Source: Thermoplasmatales archaeon (lineage in GTDB: Archaea > Thermoplasmatota > E2 > DHVEG-1). Taken from it: a stretch of DNA of 37,406 bases. Under the pieces are notes generated by a model. That model ran no database searches and was not told the DNA's origin. It saw only the letters and a list, made by a program, of their open reading frames with translations. This document shows positions 25,565 through 33,454 of this stretch, piece after piece; positions within the stretch are counted from its first letter, which is position 1; every line of letters begins with the position of its first letter. The position numbers and the translations under genes were made by a program. The stretch lies in the NCBI GenBank assembly GCA_030672305.1, contig DAOVGR010000076.1, positions 1 to 37,406 on the forward strand, in the 5' to 3' direction.

Positions 25565-26488
25565 ATGAATATTTTGTATAATAAAGTAGTAATTCCTGAA
25601 ACAGGTGAAATAGTTGGTACAGGTTGGTTACCGCCACTACCAGATTTACGTGATTATACAGAGAAACACCCTGAAATTGTTAAGATGACTAAGAAATTGG
25701 GTATTGCTCAAAATAAAAAACCAAAAGGTTTTCCATTTCCACCTAAGAAAGTTGATTTAAGGAAATGGTGTTCCCCAATTGAAAATCAGGGGAATTTAGG
25801 TTCGTGTAGTGCACACGCTGGTATGGGGATACTTGAGTACTTCGAAAATCGAGCATTCGGTAGACATATCGATGGTTCCCGACGGTTTCTATATAAAACC
25901 ACTCGAAATTTGATGGGAGTCACTGGTGATACAGGTGCATGGTTACGATCTGTTATGGGCGCTTTAGTTTTATGTGGTGTTCCTGCTGAAAAGTATTGGG
26001 ATTATGATATACCTAATTTTGATAAGGAACCTAATGCTTTTGTTTATGCTGTAGCTGATAACTATGAAGTATTGAATTATTTTTGCCATGATCCCTTAGG
26101 TAGTAATACACCTCCAGCAACAGTGCTCGGCCGTATTAAGTGGTATCTTTTTGTTGGTATACCTTCAATGTTTGGATTCTATGGATTTCCATCATTCGGT
26201 CAGTCGGACATCAAAGGAGGGATTCCTTTTCCTTGCCCAGGTGAAAGAGCTCAGTGGGCTCATGCTATTGCCGCAGTTGGTTATGATGATAATATTAAAA
26301 TCAAGAACCTCAAATGCAACAAGGTATCTACTGGAGCTCTGCTAATCCGTAATTCCTGGGGTACCGGTTGGGGAGATAAGGGATATGGATGGCTTCCATA
26401 TGATTATGTTCTCAATAGGCTAGCCGTGGATTTTTGGTCTATCCTAAAGATGGAATGGATTGATACAAAACAATTTGGCTTAGGGTAA
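25565..26488 (+). CDS. Papain-like (C1) cysteine peptidase
   Basis: The ATG at 25565 is preceded by TTGGAGGAGG; an upstream TTG lies within that site and is rejected. Catalytic residues are all present: oxyanion Gln75 and Cys81 in ENQGNLGSCSAHA, His233 in QWAHAIAAVGYDD, Asn263 in LIRNSWGTGWGDKGYGWLPY. Typical family context PPKKVDLRKWCSPIENQG opens the domain at about residue 60. The ~55 residues before it form a short propeptide-like segment with GWLPPLPDLRDY, common in archaeal and bacterial C1A enzymes. No signal peptide is visible, so it is either cytoplasmic or exported by another route. All sites being intact suggests an active peptidase. It is 115 bp upstream of a membrane-anchored surface protein, but with its own RBS. 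Confidence 0.9.
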   Translation: MNILYNKVVIPETGEIVGTGWLPPLPDLRDYTEKHPEIVKMTKKLGIAQNKKPKGFPFPPKKVDLRKWCSPIENQGNLGSCSAHAGMGILEYFENRAFGRHIDGSRRFLYKTTRNLMGVTGDTGAWLRSVMGALVLCGVPAEKYWDYDIPNFDKEPNAFVYAVADNYEVLNYFCHDPLGSNTPPATVLGRIKWYLFVGIPSMFGFYGFPSFGQSDIKGGIPFPCPGERAQWAHAIAAVGYDDNIKIKNLKCNKVSTGALLIRNSWGTGWGDKGYGWLPYDYVLNRLAVDFWSILKMEWIDTKQFGLG

Positions 26489-26602
26489 AATTAGTAATAA
26501 AAACTGTTGGAATGCAAAATATCAGCAATTTATGAATATTACCTATTAATAGGCAGTAATGCTTGAAACTACAATAGATAAAACGGGAGGGAGATAAAGG
26601 TT

Positions 26603-29332
26603 ATGAAAAAAATAAATATACTGTTAATTATTTTGATGGTACTAATTGTTGGACTTTTAAGTGGTTATAATAATTTTAAGGTACAAGATTATAGTAATGA
26701 TTGGATCTATTTTGGAGATAATGACTTGATAACAGTAGACGATTCTTTTCCAATTGATGTTAGCTTATCTGTTGTAGATTCTGGGATGATGATGCTAGAT
26801 GATCCTCCAATAACAACCCGTATTAAGAATCAGAGTTATCCAGCTATTGCCTACAGTAGCCAGGTAGACGAGTATATGGTTGTTTGGCAGGATGAATTTT
26901 CGGATAATGACTATGATATCTATGGACGACGTGTTGCCAGTGATGGGGCTCCACTAAGTAGTGAAATCAGTATTGCTATATCCTCTCTATATGAGCATGT
27001 TCCAGCTATAACTTACAATCCCTATGCTGAGGAGTATCTAGTTGTCTGGTCGACCTATATTTTATATAAAGACTCGAATATCTCTGGTAGACGGGTTACC
27101 TGTGATGGAACACTAATGGGTAGTGAAATAAATATTACAACGGAATCAGGAATTAAGAGTTCCCCCGATATTACCTACAATTCTGTTAACAACGAGTATC
27201 TTGTCGTATGGGAACAATCCAATGGTATCTCTTCTCCAAAACATATCTATGGTCAGCGATTAGACAATTTTGGATCTCCTATAGGTAATCCTATTATAAT
27301 CAGTTCCGGTACTAATAAACAATTGAATCCAGTAGTCGCTTACGATCCAGTTAATGGTCGGTATCTTGTAGTATTCGAAGATCAAGAATTTTCTGTCGAG
27401 TATCAGTCCTCCAATATTAGCGGCCAGCTTATTAGAAATAATGGAGTGTTATACGGTGATGAGATTGCTATTTCAACTTGGCAGTTTGACCAGATAAAAC
27501 CTCGTTTAGCGTACAATAATATTATGAATGAATTTTTCGTTATTTGGGAGGATCACCATTGGGGTTGGGGTGATGCACGCGACATATATGGTCAAAGGAT
27601 AAATGCAGATGGGACACTGATGAATAGTAATTTTGCAATTTCATGGGAGGGTGTAAATCCTCGAGAGAATCCTGATGTTGTTTATTCTTTTGGTGCTGAT
27701 GAGTATCTTGTCACGTGGGAATATGAGGACACTGTTAGTGACCATGATATTTATTGCCGTAGAATTAGGAGCGATGGTACATTAATTGAAGATGAGAAAA
27801 AGGTGTCAGCTTTGATTAATAATGAGAATCGTCCAGCTCTGGCTTCGGATAATAATTTGTCATTTTTAGTTGTTTGGGAGGATGATCGGGATACATTAAT
27901 CCAGGGTCTAAATATCTATGGTAATTTGGTGAGTTTAAACTTGCTTTCGGGGTATGTTTATGAGGGTAACATTGGAGATGAGACTACACCTATCAGTGGT
28001 GTAATTTTAGATCTCTATTGTTCAAATGATATTGGTATTTTGGGGAATCTGATTGATAGTACTGTTACTGATTCCGATGGATGGTTTGGATTTGTAGTTT
28101 CTGATACTTGTGAGTTCTATAATATATTGGAAATAGATCCTTTGGATTATACATCTGTCGGTGCTGCTACAGGGGGTGGAACATTGGTTACTAATAATCA
28201 TATTCAATTTGAATATCCTTTTGATAATAAGACGTTGTCTGGTAATAAGTTTTGGGATTATATAGAGGTTGAGACTAGTTTAGCAGATCTTGTGATTTCT
28301 GATTTTGGGAATGAGGATGATTTAATCTGGTATAATATTAGAAATATTGGTAATGAGACAGCTCTAAAGGGTTATTATATTGCGTTATTTGTAGATGATG
28401 CATTTATAATTAGTGATTTGGTTACTGTGGATTTGGAGCCTGGAGAACAATGGAACAGTAGTTTTGACTATAGTTGGGATTGTACTGCGCCTAATGATAA
28501 AGTTGAAATAGTTGTTGATTACGATGGTGATGTGGTTGAACAAGATGAGACAAATAATCAGATGAATAAAACGTTGGAATGTGATAACAATCCACCTTAT
28601 ACTCCTAGTAATCCTTTTCCATCTGATAAAGCCACAGGTGTAGATATCAATGTTAATTTAAATTGGATTGGTGGTGATCCAGATGGAGACTTGGTAACAT
28701 ATGATGTATTCTTTGGTTTTACAAATCCGCCGCCTAAGGTAGTTGATAATCAATCTGTAACATTTTATGATCCCGGAGCGATGAATAATCATACTACTTA
28801 TTATTGGAAAATTGTTGCTTGGGACTCCCACGGATTAAAAAGCGAAAGTAACCTTTGGATGTTTTCAACAGAAAAAAAACCACCGAGCCCATCGTCACCA
28901 CCTATTGATCCAATTGTTGGTATTGGTGGACTAGCAGGTAGTGCTGGTATTATTTATACTATCTATAGATTTCGGCCAAAAAAAGATGGTAAAAGGAAAA
29001 AGACCGATAATGAAGAAGAGGAGGAGGAAAAAAAGGAAGCAACTTATCGAATTTCAGCTGTAAAATACAATAAAAAACATACAAATATAATAAAGGTAAG
29101 AACTCATGAGTATAAAGATGATAAAATGGGAATTGGATATATAGAAGATAGAGGAACAGTAATAAAAAATCTCCTTAATAATAAAACCTACCATACAACT
29201 ATTAAGAATAATTTTGGAAAATGGATTGAAGGTGAAAAGATTAGAATAATAAAAATTAAAAACAAGGAATTTATCAAAACAGATAATAATAAAACTGAGG
29301 TAGACAATTTAAAAGAATTACCCGAGTTTTAA
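26603..29332 (+). CDS. Membrane-anchored surface protein: beta-propeller, CARDB and Fn3-like domains
   Basis: GGGAGGG precedes the ATG. A signal peptide or N-anchor (INILLIILMVLIVGLLSG) is followed by about seven repeats of the form PAIAYSSQVDEYMVVWQD...DIYGRRVASDG (about 65-445), a propeller-like fold. Next are a carboxypeptidase-regulatory-like Ig domain (about 450-555; SGVILDLYCS, DSDGWFGF), a CARDB-type domain (about 565-660; ADLVISDF, VEQDETNNQMN) and an Fn3-like domain (about 665-765; YYWKIVAWDSHG). A transmembrane helix (DPIVGIGGLAGSAGIIYTIY, about 778-797) is followed by a cytoplasmic tail of ~110 charged residues. Type I topology: large outside, small inside. A binding or adhesion role is inferred; the cytoplasmic tail may signal. 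Confidence 0.75.
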   Translation: MKKINILLIILMVLIVGLLSGYNNFKVQDYSNDWIYFGDNDLITVDDSFPIDVSLSVVDSGMMMLDDPPITTRIKNQSYPAIAYSSQVDEYMVVWQDEFSDNDYDIYGRRVASDGAPLSSEISIAISSLYEHVPAITYNPYAEEYLVVWSTYILYKDSNISGRRVTCDGTLMGSEINITTESGIKSSPDITYNSVNNEYLVVWEQSNGISSPKHIYGQRLDNFGSPIGNPIIISSGTNKQLNPVVAYDPVNGRYLVVFEDQEFSVEYQSSNISGQLIRNNGVLYGDEIAISTWQFDQIKPRLAYNNIMNEFFVIWEDHHWGWGDARDIYGQRINADGTLMNSNFAISWEGVNPRENPDVVYSFGADEYLVTWEYEDTVSDHDIYCRRIRSDGTLIEDEKKVSALINNENRPALASDNNLSFLVVWEDDRDTLIQGLNIYGNLVSLNLLSGYVYEGNIGDETTPISGVILDLYCSNDIGILGNLIDSTVTDSDGWFGFVVSDTCEFYNILEIDPLDYTSVGAATGGGTLVTNNHIQFEYPFDNKTLSGNKFWDYIEVETSLADLVISDFGNEDDLIWYNIRNIGNETALKGYYIALFVDDAFIISDLVTVDLEPGEQWNSSFDYSWDCTAPNDKVEIVVDYDGDVVEQDETNNQMNKTLECDNNPPYTPSNPFPSDKATGVDINVNLNWIGGDPDGDLVTYDVFFGFTNPPPKVVDNQSVTFYDPGAMNNHTTYYWKIVAWDSHGLKSESNLWMFSTEKKPPSPSSPPIDPIVGIGGLAGSAGIIYTIYRFRPKKDGKRKKTDNEEEEEEKKEATYRISAVKYNKKHTNIIKVRTHEYKDDKMGIGYIEDRGTVIKNLLNNKTYHTTIKNNFGKWIEGEKIRIIKIKNKEFIKTDNNKTEVDNLKELPEF

Positions 29333-29376
29333 ATCAATCATCACTTTTTTTGATATTCTTTATGTTAAAAGATTAA

Positions 29377-29847
29377 AAATTCTTTTCAGAATTGGGATTT
29401 GTTGAAAGGGTTGTGAAGAAGGAGGGAAAGGAACGGTCGAAGGTCCTTACTAAACTAACCGATAAAGGAATGAATGAAATAGGGATTGGAGTTTCTTCAG
29501 GAGGCAGTGCAAAGGCTGGCGGAGAGTTGCACAGGGCATTATTATTCAAAGCAAAGGAATGGTTGGATAACCAAGGATATAACACTGTTATACCTGAGCA
29601 GGGTGGGAGGATATAACAACCCGACATGATAGCGAAACCAGAAGACAGAGGTAGGGAGATAGCGGTTGAAGTGGAAACATCAACCAACCATCCAGAGCAA
29701 ATCGTCAAGAATTATAAGAAAAATGTCAAACAAGGCAGGTTTGTGGTTTTTGTTGTTCCAGATGAAGAAATTAAGGAAAAGATAAAATTTAACTTAAAGA
29801 ATATTGGAAATAAATTTAAAGTTTACAAATTAAATTTTAATTACTAA
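29377..29847 (+). pseudogene. C-terminal remnant of a HerA/TraG-type ATPase from a mobile element (stop-interrupted)
   Basis: The frame opens after a stop at 29374 with ELGFVERVVKKEGKERSKVLTK and LTDKG, a winged-helix segment. It continues through LHRALLFKAKEWLDNQGYNTVIPEQGGRI, a TAA at 29614-29616, then in the same frame QPDMIAKPEDRGREIAVEVE and STNHPEQIVKNYKKNVKQG. This wHTH plus nuclease-like tail resembles the C-terminus of archaeal HerA/TraG-type conjugation or integrative-element ATPases. Changing the one stop codon (for example to TAT or TAC) would restore continuity. The ATPase domain is absent. The fragment marks a former integrated plasmid or conjugative element. Confidence 0.55.
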
Positions 29848-29906
29848 TATGAGAAAATCATTAGAAGAGAAAAAGTTATTAGCATATCTATAATTTATTA
29901 TTACAT

Positions 29907-30679
29907 ATGTCAAAATTGGAGAATCTACTAGATTGGATTAGCAGAATTGTAAGTATTTTTGCTCTTCTAAGTATAATTATCACAACCATCTCATATTCCC
30001 AAGGGAATATTCCGTTTTTTGAGGGGGAGTTTATTTCTTTTCTAATTCTTATTATATTATTTATTTTAATTTTTGTTATTGCATTATGGTTTAAAAAAAA
30101 TATGTACTTCGTCCACGACCACACTCGGATTTTAAGCTTTTAAAAAAAGAACTTACCTACGAATATAAACCAGATGGCAAACATATGGAACATATAAAAG
30201 CAACTCGAATAAAAGCACTTAGAAGTGGATTAGACAAGTATTCAGATAGATATTCATGGACTGGATCAGGTAAAATAAATTTAATAGCACCTATAGATTG
30301 TCAGGAGGTTAAAGAGACTATCAGAAAAAATGTCTGGCAATTATATGATGTTTATTTTGGTCGGCCCCTAAAAAAGGGAGAAGAAATAGAAGTAAAAGTG
30401 GTAATGGATTTATATGACGAAAAAGGTAAGGCTCTCCCATTTCTATCTTGTACTGTTGAGGAACCTATTGATTTACTTAAAATGAAGGTAATCCTTCCTT
30501 CCAACTTAAGACCATCATATGCAAATTGTATAACTACTCTATCTATGGGTGGAGTTAAAACTCCTATCGATTCTTTTCAGAAATCTTTTAATGAAAAGGG
30601 TGAAGGAGAAGTAGAATGGATACTAGAGAAACCCAAAATATTAAACACTTATGAGATATCATGGAAACCAAAATCTTAA
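29907..30679 (+). pseudogene. Two-TM membrane protein with beta-rich cytoplasmic domain (frameshifted)
   Basis: Two frames join if one A is added to the run of eight A at 30093-30100. The first part gives MSKLENLLDWISRIVSIFAL and two membrane helices (about residues 13-30 and 43-62). The second part continues KKYVLRPRPHSDFKLLKKEL and a ~190-residue soluble, beta-rich domain (RSGLDKYSDRYSWTGSG, VWQLYDVYFGRPLKKGEEIE, MKVILPSNLRPSYANCI). A repaired protein would have 257 residues. The layout (2TM plus beta-strand-rich domain) resembles the membrane effector type called 2TM-beta in nucleotide-signalling defence systems, but I cannot claim homology. It precedes a TIR/deoxyribosyltransferase-like gene. 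Confidence 0.55.
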
Positions 30680-30874
30680 TTTTAGGATTTATAGGATTAA
30701 ACCATATATAATATCTGCAGAAGTTATGTCAAAAATTAGATTATAACCTGTAAAGGATTGTTTAGCCTTATTATTAAAAAAGAAGCCATTCTAAAAATTC
30801 TAAATATTAAAACGGGAATTTAAAGTATATAAACCAAGAAAATATTTTCAATTCAAAATAAAGGAGGTTAATAA

Positions 30875-31660
30875 ATATATCCAAAAATTTATACAGACCT
30901 ATTTAGGTCATTTGATAGAACGCCAGAAATATTTGTGGCAATGCCCTTTTCTAAACGGTTTGAACCTAGATGGAAATCAATTTTTAAACCAGCAATTCTA
31001 TCTTGCAGTTTAAAACCATATCGTATTAAAGAACGGTTAGTTAGTAATTCAATTTCCAGCGATATTTTAGATGCAATTGGTAGGTCAAAGTTTTTATTAT
31101 TTGATATTTCAAATGAAGAAATGGGCCAACCAAATTCAAATGTTATGTATGAGTTAGGTATCGCACATGCTATTCGATTGCCTGAGGAAGTTATTATTGT
31201 TAGAGACGAAAAATCAGAAAACACCCCCTTTGATATTAAACATATTCGATGGAACAATATTTTTTCCCAAAAACCAAAAGAATCAATAACAAAAATAAAA
31301 AAGCTTATCAGAACTGCTGAAAAGGAGCTTGATTTAACTAAAGATATAATGGTTAAAAATGTTTTAAGTTCAATGGATTCAGATATGATTTTATTTTTAG
31401 ATTGCGCAAGAGACAATTACAATGGAGGTTTCGACTTATCTATATTTGATCCAGATCGTAAAGGATTATATGGTCTTCCTACTAAAGATTGCAGTGAAGA
31501 ATATTTGAGAAAACTAGCAAGATATCTCATTAATCTTAAAGTAATAAGAAGTGCAGGCCCTGTTCCTATGGAGAAAAGGATATTTGGATGGGCCCCTGAA
31601 TATTATTTAACTGAATTTGGCAAAGTCATTCTGTCGAAGATACCTAGGTTTCCAAAATAA
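30875..31660 (+). CDS. TIR/nucleoside-2-deoxyribosyltransferase-like protein with C-terminal domain
   Basis: Residues about 15-135 show the pattern of the TIR-like/nucleoside deoxyribosyltransferase-like family: EIFVAMPFSKRFEPRWKSIF, SDILDAIGRSKFLLFDIS, PNSNVMYELGIAHAIRLPEEVIIV and PFDIKHIRWNNI. The Glu in MYELGIAHA is the likely catalytic residue. Such domains hydrolyse nucleotides or NAD-like molecules and are frequent in prokaryotic immunity. A C-terminal ~110-residue helical/wHTH-like domain follows. There is no ATG, GTG or TTG at the right place: an ideal AAGGAGG (30861-30867) is 7 nt before ATA at 30875, just after an in-frame TAA. The GTG at 30935 would cut the first strand and has no RBS. 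I therefore favour an ATA start or a lost base. Confidence 0.6.
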   Translation: MYPKIYTDLFRSFDRTPEIFVAMPFSKRFEPRWKSIFKPAILSCSLKPYRIKERLVSNSISSDILDAIGRSKFLLFDISNEEMGQPNSNVMYELGIAHAIRLPEEVIIVRDEKSENTPFDIKHIRWNNIFSQKPKESITKIKKLIRTAEKELDLTKDIMVKNVLSSMDSDMILFLDCARDNYNGGFDLSIFDPDRKGLYGLPTKDCSEEYLRKLARYLINLKVIRSAGPVPMEKRIFGWAPEYYLTEFGKVILSKIPRFPK

Positions 31661-31696
31661 TAATTCATATTTAAAATTCTATTTATTAATTACAGG

Positions 31697-31755
31697 GATT
31701 TGTGCTTCGTTCCTCCGTCACTCCGCACAAATCTGATATGAATGTCAACTTCATA
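31697..31755. repeat. Two-hairpin element, copy 1 (59 nt)
   Basis: Hairpin A: GATTTGTGC (31697-31705) pairs with GCACAAATC (31725-31733) around a 19-nt loop TTCGTTCCTCCGTCACTCC. Hairpin B: TATGAA (31737-31742) pairs with TTCATA (31750-31755) around TGTCAAC; the pairing extends one base on each side. A second copy exists at 35521-35579. This copy lies between the convergent genes ending at 31660 (+) and 31788 (-). It could be a bidirectional terminator, a 3'-end processing signal or a small structured RNA. Loops and spacers differ between copies while all stems pair. Confidence 0.7.
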
Positions 31756-31787
31756 TACCAAAAAGAAAGGGTTCTAAAAAGTTTATT

Positions 31788-33257
31788 TTAGATTGTGGTT
31801 TTCTTTCCATACTCTGGATAAATTATGTTTATTCCTGACAGCTCTTTGAAAACTGAGGGATTCACTGTATGAATCGGGAACAATGTTTTTGGATTGATTT
31901 TCTTTATCATATCAAATATTGCAGGTCCACAGGCATGTCCTGATGAATGTATCTTCCTTTCGGGGTACAAACCAAACAACCTCAGCCAATTGTCGATTCT
32001 CTTTTGATCCAGTTCCATCTCCTCGCTGAACGGCTCGCAAATGCTCCTTATATGAACGCTCCCTTCTACTGGTTTGACATCCATCAGGTTATTGAGCTGG
32101 AAATAATTCATGAACATGACATAATCCTTCTGGCGAGTGCTTATCTCTTTTGCATCTATTACATTTTCTCGAGCGAAATATGTTCGTTCCCATGTGTCAT
32201 AATCCTTTTCTATCTGGTCTTCAGGAAAATCCGTCCTGCCGACAAGGCCCCAGCTCTTCTTAGCATAAAATACTCTTATGTTTTTATCAGTCGATTTTGG
32301 CAATCCCTTTACTCCATGCTCCCTTAGCAAATCAAGTAGCAATGCTTGTCTATATTCAATCACAAGCTTCCTGCCGTTGCTTACTGCGGTATTGTAGAAA
32401 GTCAGCAACCTTTCAGTGTCTCTTATCGGGAAATTGGCTAGCGCTAGACCTTTCTTTCCCTTGATGTATTTGGTGCTTTCACTTTGAACGTAATCCTCTG
32501 TTCTCGCCTCTTTTTCTTTGATTCTTGTCCCTTCAGATAGCATTACAACTGGTTCGGCCTTAGCCGCCTTCTCAACGAATTCGTAGCTCCATTCTTTATG
32601 TCTGCCATGAAACCTCAGGTCGCCAGTATAGATCACTGCCCCTTCACTCGTGTATATGATATAACCGGTTGCTCCCGGGAGAGAATGGTCAACCCTGCAG
32701 GGCAGTATCTCCAGACTGCCTATCTTGAACTTCTTCCCAAACTCGAATGTTTTGACGTTTCTCTCCTCTTTTCCGTCTCTTGCATCTCTTCTTTTCAGGC
32801 CTTCTCCCGTTTTCTTTGGTATGAGCTGGAATGATGGTTTGAAATCGGTGAATTCCTCAAAACCTGCAGCACCAATCCTGCTGAACATCTCCATTATTGC
32901 CTTAGTCTCAGCGCTTACATGGATGGGGATATCCCTCCTCAGAAAATGCACATAGCCTACATGATCAATATGGGCATGAGAAATCAGGACACCATCTACT
33001 GCGTTTTCCTGCTTGCAGTCCAACCCCATATGCTTGCAATAATCTCTCCTATAGATGCCATTTAAATTTGGCAATAACCCCAGATAAATAAAATCCTTTA
33101 TGCAATTGCATTTTCTCGGTGGCATGTATTCAGTGAAATAGTCCTGATGCTCCTCAAAATTCATTCCAAAATCAAGGAAAATATTTGTTCCATTGTCTTC
33201 AAGGAGTATTTTGTTCCCACCGATCTTATTAATCCCGCCGAATATAGTTATTTGCAT
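31788..33257 (-). CDS. RNase J-like metallo-beta-lactamase/beta-CASP hydrolase
   Basis: GGTGGAGG precedes the ATG. The metal-binding motif LISHAHIDHVGY places H94, H96, D98 and H99; later ligands appear in RVDHSLPGATG and IYTGDLRFHG, and the C-terminal SSGHACGPAIFDMIKKINPKTLFPIHT matches the beta-CASP motifs. Archaeal RNase J-type enzymes act as 5'-3' exoribonucleases or endonucleases in RNA decay and processing. An insertion at about residues 40-85 carries CNC and YCKHMGLDC cysteines, unusual and perhaps a zinc-binding extra. It is 489 residues long, close to archaeal family members. Single-gene transcription unit, convergent with the TIR-like gene. Confidence 0.85.
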   Translation of the reverse strand: MQITIFGGINKIGGNKILLEDNGTNIFLDFGMNFEEHQDYFTEYMPPRKCNCIKDFIYLGLLPNLNGIYRRDYCKHMGLDCKQENAVDGVLISHAHIDHVGYVHFLRRDIPIHVSAETKAIMEMFSRIGAAGFEEFTDFKPSFQLIPKKTGEGLKRRDARDGKEERNVKTFEFGKKFKIGSLEILPCRVDHSLPGATGYIIYTSEGAVIYTGDLRFHGRHKEWSYEFVEKAAKAEPVVMLSEGTRIKEKEARTEDYVQSESTKYIKGKKGLALANFPIRDTERLLTFYNTAVSNGRKLVIEYRQALLLDLLREHGVKGLPKSTDKNIRVFYAKKSWGLVGRTDFPEDQIEKDYDTWERTYFARENVIDAKEISTRQKDYVMFMNYFQLNNLMDVKPVEGSVHIRSICEPFSEEMELDQKRIDNWLRLFGLYPERKIHSSGHACGPAIFDMIKKINPKTLFPIHTVNPSVFKELSGINIIYPEYGKKTTI

Positions 33258-33340
33258 AAATTTCCTCCACCCTTTTGAATAGTATTCATCTCTATAATGT
33301 TTGGGGTTTAATCTTTTAAACCTTAGGTATATTAGATATT

Positions 33341-33448
33341 ATGATTTGTAAAATATGTGGAGTTAATGAGACAGATAACCCTGACGGAATCTGTGATGAC
33401 TGTAAATTCTCAATAATAAGTTCAGATGATATTCCACCAAGCTTTTAA
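33341..33448 (+). CDS. 35-residue zinc-ribbon microprotein
   Basis: The frame reads MICKICGVNETDNPDGICDD, then CKFSIISSDDIPPSF and a stop. Two CxxC pairs (CKIC and CDDC) 15 residues apart are typical of a zinc ribbon. A/T-rich TCTTTTAAACC about 27 bp upstream could be the TATA/BRE site, giving leaderless translation from the ATG at 33341. It is divergent from the beta-CASP gene. Function unknown; small zinc fingers like this are common in archaea as adapter or nucleic-acid-binding peptides. Confidence 0.65.
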   Translation: MICKICGVNETDNPDGICDDCKFSIISSDDIPPSF

Positions 33449-33454
33449 TAAAAA

